Shown: positions 1 through 8,771, counted from the stretch's first letter. The stretch is 64,000 nucleotides of DNA from Algivirga pacifica (GCF_039543525.1 NZ_BAABJX010000062.1:1-64000), one strand, 5' to 3'. The notes: generated by a model from the letters alone, not told the origin. A program made the numbers and translations.

Positions 1-56
<56 letters not shown>

Positions 57-100
57 ATATAGTCATCAATTTACAAGCCTCCTTGTGATTGATGCGGATG

Positions 101-131
101 CAAAGGTAGGGATTTAATTTTAATTATACAA
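101..131 (-). promoter_or_regulatory. Promoter for the initiator tRNA
   Basis: On the minus strand TACCTTTG (108-101) fits the Bacteroidetes -7 box TAnnTTTG. ATTG (its TTG at 131-129) stands 20 bases upstream as a -33 box. Transcription would start about 35-40 bases before the tRNA. Confidence 0.6.
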
Positions 132-264
132 TTTATTCAAGAATTTATGCACCTTTGCAGTGAGCCTCTCTTTTTAGAAGTGGGGCGTTATATTGTAATT
201 TATACAGTAAGAGGCACTTTATAGGAAGGAATCGCCTTTTATTAATGTACGTAAATAAATCGCT

Positions 265-1146
265 ATGAGCAACCATAAAGCAGGGTTTGTCAGTATTGTA
301 GGAAAACCCAATGTTGGAAAGTCAACTCTCATGAACCAGTTGGTAGGGGAACGACTATCTATTATTACTTCAAAAGCACAGACAACTCGTCATCGTATCA
401 TGGGGATCATCAGTGGAGATGATTTCCAGATTGTATACTCTGATACACCAGGGGTGATTAAGCCACAATATAAGTTGCAGGAATCCATGATGGACTTTGT
501 AAAGGAGTCGTTGGAGGATGCCGATGTGGTGTTGTTTGTGACCGACATCAATGAGAAGTTTGATGAGAATGATGTGATACAGCGAATTGCTAACTTGAAG
601 CTTCCAGTTATCTTAATCATCAATAAGATTGACCTGGCTAATCAGGAGACGGTAGTTAAGAAGATACAAGAGTGGCAGGAAAAACTAAATCCAGTAGAGA
701 TTGTGCCTATTTCTGCACTACATAAGTTTAATGTAGAGCATATTCTGGAGCTGATCTTAAATCATATTCCAGAGCATGATGCCTTTTTCTCTAAGGATGA
801 GTTGACTGATAAACCACAACGTTTCTTTGTATCAGAGATTATTCGTGAGAAAATCTTGATGAACTATGAGCAAGAGATTCCATATGCTTGTGAGGTGATC
901 GTGCATACCTTCAAAGAAACTAAAGACCTGATCCGAATAGGAGCCGATATTATTGTAGAGCGAAAAAGCCAGAAAGCAATTGTGATTGGTAAGCAAGGAC
1001 AGGCATTAAAGAAAGTAGGTACACAAGCACGAAAAGAAATGGAAACATTTTTCCAGAAAAAAGTATTTCTGGAGCAATACGTAAAAGTAGATCCGGACTG
1101 GAGAAAAACGGATAGCAAATTGAAGCGCTTCGGGTATATGTCTTAA
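265..1146 (+). CDS. era: GTPase Era
   Basis: Era is a GTP-binding protein that binds the 3' end of 16S rRNA and helps assemble the small ribosomal subunit at the inner membrane. At 293 residues it has the usual length. The N-terminal GTPase domain shows G1 GKPNVGKST, a G2 region with TTRH, G3 DTPG and G4 NKID. The C-terminal half is the KH RNA-binding domain, with GADIIVERKSQKAIVIGKQG. The ATG at 265 directly precedes the conserved start of the GTPase fold. It is transcribed away from the initiator tRNA. A weak promoter-like CACCTTTG lies at 150-157 but lacks a -33 box. Confidence 0.97.
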   Translation: MSNHKAGFVSIVGKPNVGKSTLMNQLVGERLSIITSKAQTTRHRIMGIISGDDFQIVYSDTPGVIKPQYKLQESMMDFVKESLEDADVVLFVTDINEKFDENDVIQRIANLKLPVILIINKIDLANQETVVKKIQEWQEKLNPVEIVPISALHKFNVEHILELILNHIPEHDAFFSKDELTDKPQRFFVSEIIREKILMNYEQEIPYACEVIVHTFKETKDLIRIGADIIVERKSQKAIVIGKQGQALKKVGTQARKEMETFFQKKVFLEQYVKVDPDWRKTDSKLKRFGYMS

Positions 1147-1190
1147 GTATTGGTTAACAATTGAATGAACATATATTCATTTAATTTTAC

Positions 1191-1347
1191 TATTTTTGTC
1201 TGTTGAGGGGAAACATCTGTCATTTATAAGAAGTATATAAATTTCTTATATTATCGTTGACATGAAGTGATTTGAGCAGTAGAATCCTTTTTTAAGGGAT
1301 TCAACTATGTATCCTCATTACCTATTGTTCATACCGCTTTGTGGTAT
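1191..1347 (+). promoter_or_regulatory. Possible promoter and structured leader of the 58-residue gene
   Basis: TATTTTTG at 1191-1198 fits the -7 consensus, but no -33 box stands at the right distance. Two small hairpins follow before the gene: GAATCCTTT pairing with AAGGGATTC (1282-1302), and ATACCGC pairing with GTGGTAT (1331-1347). They may affect leader stability or translation; I recognise no riboswitch class. Confidence 0.3.
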
Positions 1348-1391
1348 AGAGATAGAAGTTTATCAAATAGCCACCTTAATTACTAAAAGCT

Positions 1392-1568
1392 ATGATAATG
1401 AATTTTACCACAACAGGCAGAAAGAAAGCCACCAAATCATCTTATAGCAAGCTCTTAGAAGCTGCATGGCAAAACTTTGATTTATTTGCGGCAGAAGAAC
1501 GTGTCCGTAGAGAAGAAGAACTGAAAAGGTATTTCTCTATTCGACAAAAATTTGCAAAGTATATGTAA
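1392..1568 (+). CDS. Small basic/coiled protein, 58 residues
   Basis: This short frame is bounded by a structured leader upstream and a strong terminator 28 bases after its stop, so it is probably a real transcription unit. The protein starts with MIMNFTTTGRKKATKSS and continues as one predicted charged helix (LLEAAWQNFDLFAAEERVRR and on to RQKFAKYM). There is no signal peptide or membrane segment. A second ATG two codons later (1398) is also possible. I do not recognise the family. A nucleoid-associated or regulatory small protein is conceivable, but nothing in the sequence decides it. Confidence 0.6.
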   Translation: MIMNFTTTGRKKATKSSYSKLLEAAWQNFDLFAAEERVRREEELKRYFSIRQKFAKYM

Positions 1569-1596
1569 GTGCTTCTAGCAGCTTTTTGATAATGAT

Positions 1597-1632
1597 AAGT
1601 CATCTCAGATAAATTTCTGAGATGACTTTTTT
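1597..1632 (+). terminator. Rho-independent terminator after the small gene
   Basis: A perfect 13-bp stem, AAGTCATCTCAGA (1597-1609) with TCTGAGATGACTT (1616-1628), has a 6-base loop and runs into a T tract. Confidence 0.85.
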
Positions 1633-1636
1633 ATGG

Positions 1637-1655
1637 GGCGACCACAAGGGTTGCC
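1637..1655 (-). repeat. GGCGACC hairpin repeat, inverted copy
   Basis: GGCGACC (1637-1643) pairs with GGTTGCC (1649-1655) around the loop ACAAG. This is the reverse orientation of the GGGCGACC-CTTGT-GGTCGCCC hairpin found at 17197, so it is a dispersed repeat rather than part of a gene. Confidence 0.55.
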
Positions 1656-1752
1656 TTTTCTTATTTTAGAGTATTTCTTATGTATGGAGAGATTTTCATC
1701 AAGAAAGATGTTTTACATCTATAGATGCTCAACTTGATATTGCCTAGAAATT

Positions 1753-2232
1753 ATGGATAGTATGGAAAACTTCTCAATAGAAAGCTTTTTGATAGGTCTT
1801 GCAGTAGGCTTGGTAATTGCTTTGATCCTGTATATTAGTCAGCTGATTCAACGTGCCCATTTGAAGAAAGAAATGAAGCAGCTCAAAAAACATTTACATC
1901 AGAAGATGGATTTGGATGCAGAGGCAACAGCCAATAAGCGTCAACAAATTGAGCAATTGAAAATGGAGAACGAAAACCTTAGAATTAGCAATCAGGCCCT
2001 GATGCAAAAACCAGGAAGAAAAGAAGTCGTGACCTATCAGGTTTACCAGAAGGCCGTGGATATTCTTTCTAGTTCAATGGTAGGGTTTTCTCCAGCCTGG
2101 CATAAGGCTCTACAAGAAGCAGAAGTGCAGATTAAGGAAATAGAGGAGGGGAAATCCTTTATTAGAAAAATTCTTCCCCCTAGTTTTTTTGGAGGAGGTA
2201 CAGATACGACAGATGAACATACACAGGAATAA
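1753..2232 (+). CDS. Membrane-anchored coiled-coil protein of unknown function
   Basis: The protein has 159 residues. One N-terminal membrane segment (about residues 13-31, FLIGLAVGLVIALILYI) is followed by a basic, helical, coiled-coil stretch (about 35-85, KKEMKQLKKHLHQKM to NENLRISNQALMQ). A C-terminal helical part is followed by a loose tail (FFGGGTDTTDEHTQE). The layout suggests an inner-membrane protein with its coiled coil in the cytoplasm. I do not recognise a named family. It is monocistronic, with terminators on both sides. A second in-frame ATG lies at codon 4. Confidence 0.75.
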   Translation: MDSMENFSIESFLIGLAVGLVIALILYISQLIQRAHLKKEMKQLKKHLHQKMDLDAEATANKRQQIEQLKMENENLRISNQALMQKPGRKEVVTYQVYQKAVDILSSSMVGFSPAWHKALQEAEVQIKEIEEGKSFIRKILPPSFFGGGTDTTDEHTQE

Positions 2233-2266
2233 ACAAAACATGAGGAGTGACTCATGTTTTTTGTTT
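2231..2266 (+). terminator. Terminator after the coiled-coil protein
   Basis: AAACAAAACATGAG (2231-2244) pairs with CTCATGTTTTTTGTTT (2251-2266) around GAGTGA. The stem overlaps the stop codon and ends in T-rich sequence. Confidence 0.7.
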
Positions 2267-2290
2267 AAAAAGTGCCTTTATATATTTAAA

Positions 2291-2421
2291 AACGGCCTTG
2301 AAGAATTGCCGTTAAAATTTTTAATCGTAAAAGCGTTAAGAAAATTCCATTGTTTGAGCGTAGCGAGTTTGGGATTTTTAGCTTTTGCGATTAAAAATTA
2401 GGCAAATTCTTCAAAGCCTTG
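2291..2421. repeat. Long imperfect palindrome with a mirror-repeat centre
   Basis: This fills most of the 316-base gap before kdsD. The outer arms are a GGCCTTGAAGAATTGCC-like sequence (2294-2310) and its near complement GGCAAATTCTTCAAAGCC (2401-2418). Inner arms are built on TTTTTAATCG-TAAAAGC (about 2318-2334) and GCTTTTGCGATTAAAAA (2381-2397). The centre is an exact mirror repeat, GTTTGAGCG-TA-GCGAGTTTG (2352-2371). Folded, it gives one long hairpin of about 130 bases. No open frame here looks coding. It may be a mobile non-autonomous element or a long 3' structure. Confidence 0.6.
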
Positions 2422-2548
2422 ATTTTTTTGCTTCGTTTTTTCATCAAGGAAAAAATGAAGAAGCTCATAAAGGGCTTGTGAGATAGCTGTAAAGTGATGG
2501 ATTCTCAGAAAACTAAGCCACTTGTTAATATGGGATGATTCATGTTTT

Positions 2549-3493
2549 TTATATAGCATATAGTTGCATTACTCCAACCACCTTTTGTCCTTCGTTAGTC
2601 ACTAGCAAGGAAGTGATCTTGTGTGACATCATGAGCTCTTCAGCATCCGCCAACATGGTATCTGCACTGATAGTTTTTGGTTGATGTGTCATGAGGTCTT
2701 CCACGGTAATATTGTGCATGTCATGGTGTTTTTGCCATCCTCGTCTAAGGTCACCATCTGTAACGATACCACAGAGTGTATCTTCCTCCATGACGATCGC
2801 TAGTCCTAACTTTCCTTGACTAATCGCTAAGATCAGTTCCTGAAAAGAAGTATTCTTTTGTACGAAAGGTAAGTCTTGTGATCGCATAACATCTTTGACC
2901 TTGGTGAGCAGTTTACGACCTAGACTTCCTCCAGGATGAAACAGGGCAAATTGCTCCGGCTTAAAGTTACGTTGCTCCATGAGGGCTACAGCCAATGCAT
3001 CTCCCATGGCCAAGGTAGCAGTAGTAGAAGAGGTTGGAGCAAGGGCTAATGGACAGGCTTCTTTTTCTACACTAATATCCAGAAAGTAATCTGCATTTTT
3101 TACTAAGGTAGAAGATGGTTTTCCGCAAATGGCAATCAGTTTATTTTCATTGCGTTTTAAGGCAGGGATAAGGCGAATCAACTCTTCAGTTTCTCCGGAG
3201 TTAGAGATCCCTATAAAAATATCGTCCGCTGTGATCATTCCTAGGTCACCATGAAAAGCTTCTGCGGGATGCATGAAGAAGCTAGGGGTTCCGGTACTGG
3301 CTAGGGTAGCGGCAATCTTGCGTCCGATATGCCCTGATTTTCCCATACCGCAGACAATTACCTTTCCTTTGCACGTTAGGATATCCTCTACAGTTCCCAC
3401 AAAGTCTTTAGTGAGTTTATCAGATAGCGCCTTTACTTCTTTGGCTTCTATCTCAAAAACACGTTTCGCAGATGTTAGTATATCGTTAGTCAT
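2549..3493 (-). CDS. kdsD: Arabinose-5-phosphate isomerase (KdsD/KpsF/GutQ family)
   Basis: This enzyme interconverts D-ribulose 5-phosphate and D-arabinose 5-phosphate, the first step to the KDO sugar of lipopolysaccharide. At 314 residues it has normal family length. The N-terminal SIS domain contains VIVCGMGKSGHIGRKIAATL, SNSGETEELI and a His in HPAEAFHGDLG. Two C-terminal CBS repeats follow, with GIVTDGDLRRG in the first. No other KDO genes lie beside it. A MarC-like gene follows on the same strand in the next transcription unit or the same operon, starting upstream at 4102. Confidence 0.93.
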   Translation of the reverse strand: MTNDILTSAKRVFEIEAKEVKALSDKLTKDFVGTVEDILTCKGKVIVCGMGKSGHIGRKIAATLASTGTPSFFMHPAEAFHGDLGMITADDIFIGISNSGETEELIRLIPALKRNENKLIAICGKPSSTLVKNADYFLDISVEKEACPLALAPTSSTTATLAMGDALAVALMEQRNFKPEQFALFHPGGSLGRKLLTKVKDVMRSQDLPFVQKNTSFQELILAISQGKLGLAIVMEEDTLCGIVTDGDLRRGWQKHHDMHNITVEDLMTHQPKTISADTMLADAEELMMSHKITSLLVTNEGQKVVGVMQLYAI

Positions 3494-3529
3494 TTTATTA
3501 TGTCTTATGTATGAGTAGCCTCTTGTTAC

Positions 3530-4102
3530 TTATGCTCCCCAGTTATTTTTGAATAGCTTTATAGAAATGGCTAGCAATATAATACCAAAAACCTTACGTA
3601 GAATATTGGCACCATTATCTCCAAGTTTTCTCTGAAGCCAAGAAGATGATTTAAGGACAATGTAAACAAAGATAAGGTTGAGGACGATTCCCATAAGGAT
3701 ATTCCATTCTTCATACTCGGCCTTGAGGGATAGGATGGTGGTCATGGTACCTGCTCCTGCAATTAGAGGAAATGCAAGAGGTACAATGGAGCCATTAGAG
3801 GTATCGGGATCTTCCTTGAAAAGTGTCACTCCAAGGACCATTTCTACTCCCAATAAAAACAATACAAAGGAGCCGGCAATAGCAAAGGAAGCTACGTCCA
3901 ATCCAAAGAGTCGCAGTAGGCCCTCTCCTAAAAATAAAAAGGCAATTAGGATTATTCCAGCGATGATAGTGGCCTTAAGGGACTCAATTTTACCTTCCTT
4001 TCTTCTTAAGTCAATAATAATAGGGATACTTCCTAGAATATCGATGACAGAAAAAAGAATCAGGGATACGGAAAGAATTTCTTTTACAGATAGCATGGTC
4101 AA
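3530..4102 (-). CDS. MarC family integral membrane protein
   Basis: A 190-residue protein with about six hydrophobic segments and the MarC/UPF0056 pattern (SVIDILGSIPIIIDL near the start, PLAFPLIAGAGTMTTILSL in the middle). Members are inner-membrane proteins of unsettled function; the old link to multiple antibiotic resistance was not upheld. It lies 36 bases upstream of kdsD on the same strand, so the two are probably co-transcribed. The ATG at 4102 places the first membrane helix directly after the N-terminus. No odd features are seen. Confidence 0.88.
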   Translation of the reverse strand: MTMLSVKEILSVSLILFSVIDILGSIPIIIDLRRKEGKIESLKATIIAGIILIAFLFLGEGLLRLFGLDVASFAIAGSFVLFLLGVEMVLGVTLFKEDPDTSNGSIVPLAFPLIAGAGTMTTILSLKAEYEEWNILMGIVLNLIFVYIVLKSSSWLQRKLGDNGANILRKVFGIILLAISIKLFKNNWGA

Positions 4103-4207
4103 AAGAAAATTAATCGTAAATGTACTTAATGGTATATTCGATAACTAACAGAGTACGTCTGTTCTTCCAAACAAGCTCTGAGTACAAAGCTCAAAACATA
4201 TATTTGT

Positions 4208-4261
4208 AAGGAGAAAGGAGTAAAAACTACATGTTTAGGTAGTTTTTACTCCTTTCTCCTT
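4208..4261. repeat. Perfect 23-bp inverted repeat with AAGGAGA units
   Basis: The left arm (4208-4230) starts with two 7-base units, AAGGAGA and AAGGAGT, and the right arm (4239-4261) is its exact complement. The loop is 8 bases. It lies between the divergent marC-like gene and the 3' end of the OmpA-family gene, so it can end transcription of neither in the usual way. The same AAGGAGA unit occurs at 43136. The rest of the 307-base gap shows nothing else. Confidence 0.75.
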
Positions 4262-4409
4262 CTTCATTTATCCATTTGAAAATGATCTCACTTATCAGTT
4301 ATGAGACAATTTCATACGAGGTGTTATCGTAGTTTGAATACCCCAAAGGTAGTTACAAAAAATATATAAAACGTTACATCTATATGTATTTTAAGTAACT
4401 CCAATAGGA

Positions 4410-6404
4410 CTAGTAGTTGCCATTAAATACGTCTTCTCCTTGTATAAGGGCAATTGTTGTCCTACGGTTCATTTGGTGTTCTTCTTCTGTTTGCGCATCG
4501 TAAATCTCTGGAATTTCTTCTCCATACCCTCTGGCAACAAGTCGTCTGGCACTTACCCCTCTTAGTACAAGATATTCAACTGCTGAGTTGGCTCTTTTTT
4601 GGGAAAGTTCTTGGTTGAACTTATCGCCACCTCGATCATCTGTATGAGAACCGAGTTCAATCTTAATTTCGGGATGCTGCTTCATGAACTGTACTAGCTT
4701 ATCTAGTTCTTCTGCCGCATCTTCACGAATGTTCCACGCATTAAAGTCATAGTAAATATTACGAAGTGTAATTTCACCTTCACTCATGAGTTTTTCGTAG
4801 AAGTCTTCTGTGAGGTCGACCTTGGTTTGTAGTACAATGTCTACAATCTTTTCCGGCCTATCTTTGACATCTTCTTGTTCTACTACTTTATCTGCTGTGA
4901 CATAAATGCTAGAGTCAATCAGGAAGTTTTGCTTGTTGGAAACCAACATATATTCGGGGCCGATTTCCAGCTCAGGAGTAAAGCGGAACTTTCCATCCTT
5001 ATCCGAAACGGTACGGTCTATTACTTCTCCCTTTTCATTGATAAGCTGTAGTTCTACTTCTGTTAATGTGGTTTCCAAAGAGTCCTTTTTTTGTACGGTT
5101 TGCCCTGCTAGATAGTAGCGAATAGGTTTTAGTAAAGGAGTTCGGTCTTCAAAGAAGTAAATGTCGTCGTTGCCTTTAGCTTCTGGAGTTTGACGATTGG
5201 AAGTAAAGGCACCATGTTTTTTATCTCTGAAGGTAATGGCAAAATCATCGCCAGGAGAGTTAAAGGGAGTTCCCATATTCTTGACAATAATTTTCCCATC
5301 TTTTCTACGGGCAACCATAAGGTCTAGTCCTCCTAATCCAGGGTGTCCATCTGAGGAGAAATATAACTTACCATCTTCACTGACATAAGGGAACATTTCA
5401 TTTCCTCTAGAGTTAATCTTGCTACCCATATTACGGATACTCCCCCATTGTCCTTTGTAATCTTTGGTGGCACGGTAAATATCTAGACCTCCAAATCCTC
5501 CTTCTCGGTTAGATACAAAATAGAGGTATTTGCCATTGGGAGATAGGGCAGGGCATCCATCCCAGCTTTCAGGAGAAGAGATGTCCATCAGTTGAGGGGT
5601 AGACCATTGTGAGCCATTCCAAGTGGAAGTGTAAAGGTTTACTTCTTTATACTCTTCTTTTCGATCACCATAGGTACTACGAGCAAAAATCAAGGTTTGC
5701 CCATCTTTACTGAATGTAGCAGAGGCTTCGTGAAGATCAGGAGTATTAATGGTGGAATCTAGATAGGCAGAAGTCCCTTGACAACTATCCAAAGGGTCAT
5801 ATTCATAAAGATAGAGGTGAGAGTATCCTCCTCCAGTTCCTTCAAAAACCAAGTCTTTGGAACGAGTAGCACTATAAACGAGTTGATTGTCTTTCCAGAA
5901 AACCGGAGAGTACTCCGCTTCTTCTGTATTGAGTGAGGCGCAGTTATTAATAAAGATAAAAGGATCTGGGTCTTGCAGTTTTTTTATATCCTCAATATAC
6001 TTTACTTCAGTTCTGGCGCGTCTTTGCAAGTCAAAGTCTTCTCCCTCTTTGATGTATTGGGTGAATAGTTTAACGGCTTGATCGTATTTACCTTGTTGCT
6101 TTAATCCCATAGCATAATGGAAGACTACTCCATCGGGGACATATCCTAGTTCTTTTGCCTTTTTATAATAAGGCATGGCTTCTTGTATCCGGTTCGATAG
6201 GCGATAGGATTCAGCAATACGGTAATAGACCTCTTTCTTTTTATCATTGGGAAGATTCCCTTTTTCTAAAAGATTATTGTAGGTGCGAATGGCAGTCTCA
6301 AATTTCCCACGGTTAAATTGCTTCTCTCCATTTTTAAGGGGAGAAGAACAACTGTAGTAACCGATCGCCATTATCGCAAGCAAGTATAAGCGAATGTTTC
6401 TCAT
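4410..6404 (-). CDS. PorE-like lipoprotein: TPR, beta-propeller, CRD-like and OmpA domains
   Basis: The 664-residue protein begins with a lipoprotein signal whose lipobox ends at Cys19 (YYSCSS). Tetratricopeptide-like repeats follow (about 25-135), then PD40/WD40-like propeller blades (about 160-420, for example PALSPNGKYLYFVSNREGG), a carboxypeptidase-regulatory-like beta domain (about 435-520) and a C-terminal OmpA domain (about 545-650). The OmpA part has SHTDDRGG and QKRANSAVEYL, including the Asp and Arg that contact peptidoglycan. This domain order matches PorE of the type IX secretion system, which ties the secretion core to the cell wall. Bacteroidetes carry several paralogues, so assignment to PorE itself is not certain. 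Confidence 0.85.
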   Translation of the reverse strand: MRNIRLYLLAIMAIGYYSCSSPLKNGEKQFNRGKFETAIRTYNNLLEKGNLPNDKKKEVYYRIAESYRLSNRIQEAMPYYKKAKELGYVPDGVVFHYAMGLKQQGKYDQAVKLFTQYIKEGEDFDLQRRARTEVKYIEDIKKLQDPDPFIFINNCASLNTEEAEYSPVFWKDNQLVYSATRSKDLVFEGTGGGYSHLYLYEYDPLDSCQGTSAYLDSTINTPDLHEASATFSKDGQTLIFARSTYGDRKEEYKEVNLYTSTWNGSQWSTPQLMDISSPESWDGCPALSPNGKYLYFVSNREGGFGGLDIYRATKDYKGQWGSIRNMGSKINSRGNEMFPYVSEDGKLYFSSDGHPGLGGLDLMVARRKDGKIIVKNMGTPFNSPGDDFAITFRDKKHGAFTSNRQTPEAKGNDDIYFFEDRTPLLKPIRYYLAGQTVQKKDSLETTLTEVELQLINEKGEVIDRTVSDKDGKFRFTPELEIGPEYMLVSNKQNFLIDSSIYVTADKVVEQEDVKDRPEKIVDIVLQTKVDLTEDFYEKLMSEGEITLRNIYYDFNAWNIREDAAEELDKLVQFMKQHPEIKIELGSHTDDRGGDKFNQELSQKRANSAVEYLVLRGVSARRLVARGYGEEIPEIYDAQTEEEHQMNRRTTIALIQGEDVFNGNY

Positions 6405-6496
6405 GGTTATTCCGATTAGGTGTTGTTAGTGTAAGTATAGGGGAAGCAATACTATAGTCTTTCCGGTTAAAGTTATTACAGACTGGAAATAGATAT

Positions 6497-6560
6497 GTTA
6501 TTTATCGCTTATTGTTTAATATTCAACTCTAAATTAAACGATAAGCAATAAGCGATAAAC
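6497..6560. repeat. Inverted 7-base repeat arrays (GATAAGC type)
   Basis: The right arm (6533-6560) reads as degenerate 7-base units, GATAAGC, AATAAGC and GATAAAC. The left arm (6497-6520) is their inverted counterpart with one unit fewer. They form a hairpin between dapF and the OmpA-family gene on the minus strand and may act as a terminator. A related array is at 12132. Confidence 0.7.
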
Positions 6561-6647
6561 AAATAGTCAGATGGCAGTAATAATTTCAACTATTAGAAAA
6601 GTATCACTGAAACAGTATAATTCTTTACATAAAAGTACAGAGGAAGT

Positions 6648-7424
6648 TTATACGTTTATTTTACCTTCAAATACTTGAACAGCAGGACCTATAAGGTATA
6701 CATTATCAAAGGAATTATCATCTTTTTTATCGAAAGAGACCATTAAATCTCCTCCTTCCACTTCTACAGCAACAGGACTTTCAGCACCTTGTAGTCCTGC
6801 TGCAATTACGCAGGCAGTAACTCCAGTACCACAAGAAAAGGTTTCGTCTTCAACACCTCTTTCATATGTTCTTACCTTCAAGCCATCAGCACGTCTTTCC
6901 ACAAAGTTTACATTCGTGCCCTCTTCTTTAAATCGGTCATTATAACGGATCTTACGTCCTTCTGCATACATATTATATTGGCCGATATCGTCTTTGAAAC
7001 TGACATAATGAGGAGAACCGGTATCCATAAAGAAATAGTCATCTCCTTCTTCAATTTCTTTAGGAGCATTCATTTTAAGGTGAACAAGTTCGTCTTCAAT
7101 AAAGGCTTCATGAAGGCCATCGGCAGCCCAGAAGGTTGTTTGCTTGTCAAAAATATCTAAAAACTTAGCGAATTGTACCGCACAACGTCCGCCGTTCCCA
7201 CACATAGAGCCTACGTGTCCATCCGCATTGAAATAGACCATCTCAAAGTCATAGGCTTCGTGGTTTCGAATGAGGATAAGTCCATCAGCCCCAACGCCAA
7301 ATCTACGGTCACATAAACGGTGTACTAAGTGGTAATCTTCAATGTCAAAGGTTTCTTTACGGTCATCTATCACCACAAAGTCGTTTCCGGTGCCCTGATA
7401 TTTATAGAAAGTGATTGATTTCAT
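6648..7424 (-). CDS. dapF: Diaminopimelate epimerase
   Basis: DapF converts LL- to meso-diaminopimelate, a precursor of lysine and of peptidoglycan. The 258-residue length fits. Both catalytic cysteines are present: Cys75 in SMCGNGGRC and the partner in FSCGTGVTAC near the C-terminus. The substrate loop GTGNDFVVID is at residues 11-20. The start at 7424 matches the family N-terminus (KYQGTGNDF). It stands alone, followed by a heptamer hairpin. Confidence 0.96.
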   Translation of the reverse strand: MKSITFYKYQGTGNDFVVIDDRKETFDIEDYHLVHRLCDRRFGVGADGLILIRNHEAYDFEMVYFNADGHVGSMCGNGGRCAVQFAKFLDIFDKQTTFWAADGLHEAFIEDELVHLKMNAPKEIEEGDDYFFMDTGSPHYVSFKDDIGQYNMYAEGRKIRYNDRFKEEGTNVNFVERRADGLKVRTYERGVEDETFSCGTGVTACVIAAGLQGAESPVAVEVEGGDLMVSFDKKDDNSFDNVYLIGPAVQVFEGKINV

Positions 7425-7711
7425 AATAATATGACAATAATCTGTTTTAAATGTTCGTCGGTTACGTAGTAAAATTTATACCTTACACCTTATTTTGATA
7501 AAAAACTCGATAAACTTGCTTTAAGGCTAAAATATAAAATTTTTTTGGTAAGCATATTGCTATTCGTCTTATCGAGGTTGTCTTATTGATAATACTATAA
7601 GGTAGAGTGCGGGCTACTGGCCTAAACAGCAAGTCTTCTGATAGAAATAGAGAAGCTACATCCTTTAGAAAATTAAAGTACTTTCAAGAATCTTTTCGGC
7701 ACTTCCAGACC

Positions 7712-8734
7712 ATGAAGAAAATACTATTGTTTTTGTTCCTAGCGTTATTGACTACTCCTTCTTTTGCACAATACGCCCACATGAAAGTAGGGGGAAGTGT
7801 GGGGTATAGTCATATTTTTACCAAGTGGAATGAAGCAATTGAGGAGTATAATGTTAGTACTCCTGGAGTTCCATTCTCAGTAGCATCCTTAAGTGATGGC
7901 TGGAACTATGGTGTCAATTTGGACTATTTTTTCAGCTTAGGTAGAGTGAAGGATCCCGCTCGTGGTGGCAACTCTATGAGAGAGAGTAGTAGAGGTTTTC
8001 TGTTGGGGGTTTCATATCATACCGATCGCTACAGGGAAGAAAACCGCTTTGGAGATTTTTACTCTGATATGAATGCTCGATTCCATTCGTTGGGGATGTA
8101 CATGGACTTTTACTTTTTGCAGTTGACCGACCATCTCTTTATAGAGCGAATTAAGGAAAATGCATTTTTTAGAGTCTCTGGACAATATACCTGGATGCAA
8201 TTCGATTTTGAAGGGAACTTGCCGGATGTACCTCCTTTGACGCAAGAGGGATTACCGGTTCCATCAACACTACCACTTTCTACTCGTGACAACAGCTTAG
8301 GAATAGGAGTGGGGCTAGGGTATCATATATATATAACAGACCGTATTGCTGTAACGCCTACCGTTCAAGGACACTTTAGTTTTGGGCATGAGATTCCAGG
8401 TCTAAGGGAGGCACTAGGTTCCACGTCTTTTAATGAGCAGTCTACGGTCTTTAGACCATCGGTAGGCATTACCGTATCCTATGCGATCAAACAAGCCATG
8501 CCACTCTGTCCTATAGAAACCTGTCATGTACAGCAGGAACATTCGCACCGTATTCTTAAAGGAATACCGGTAAGGGGGAATTCTTATAGCTTACGTCAGA
8601 ACCAACGTTATGGCGATATTCACCGAGGCCAAATTAAGGAACCGAAGCAAAAAGAGTTTAAAAGTCAAAAAGCTGTACGTAAAAAAGTAAAAGACAGCAA
8701 GAAAAAAAGAAGAAGATTGAGAATTGTCGATTAA
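7712..8734 (+). CDS. Secreted outer-membrane beta-barrel-like protein
   Basis: I place the start at ATG 7712 because it opens a clear signal peptide (MKKILLFLFLALLTTPSFAQ). An upstream in-frame start at 7607 would bury that signal behind 35 polar residues. The 340-residue protein has alternating beta-strand-like segments (GVNLDYFFSLGR, LGIGVGLGYHIYITDRIAV, RPSVGITVSYAI), as in small outer-membrane barrels of Bacteroidetes. The C-terminal 50 residues are very basic (KKVKDSKKKRRRLRIVD), unusual for a barrel, and probably hang in the periplasm or bind nucleic acid or lipopolysaccharide. No named family recognised. Confidence 0.7.
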   Translation: MKKILLFLFLALLTTPSFAQYAHMKVGGSVGYSHIFTKWNEAIEEYNVSTPGVPFSVASLSDGWNYGVNLDYFFSLGRVKDPARGGNSMRESSRGFLLGVSYHTDRYREENRFGDFYSDMNARFHSLGMYMDFYFLQLTDHLFIERIKENAFFRVSGQYTWMQFDFEGNLPDVPPLTQEGLPVPSTLPLSTRDNSLGIGVGLGYHIYITDRIAVTPTVQGHFSFGHEIPGLREALGSTSFNEQSTVFRPSVGITVSYAIKQAMPLCPIETCHVQQEHSHRILKGIPVRGNSYSLRQNQRYGDIHRGQIKEPKQKEFKSQKAVRKKVKDSKKKRRRLRIVD

Positions 8735-8738
8735 TATC

Positions 8739-8771
8739 AAAACCCTTTCAGTGTCAACTGAGAGGGTTTTT
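8739..8771 (+). terminator. Terminator after the beta-barrel gene
   Basis: AAAACCCTTTCAGT pairs with ACTGAGAGGGTTTT around GTCA, with T-rich sequence after the stem. Confidence 0.8.

Noticed and set aside
2189..2401. 70-residue frame after the coiled-coil gene
   Set aside because: It overlaps the real gene end, a terminator and the long palindrome; composition is that of the repeat.
7607..7711. Longer N-terminus of the beta-barrel protein
   Set aside because: It would place 35 polar residues before a textbook signal peptide; ATG 7712 is better.
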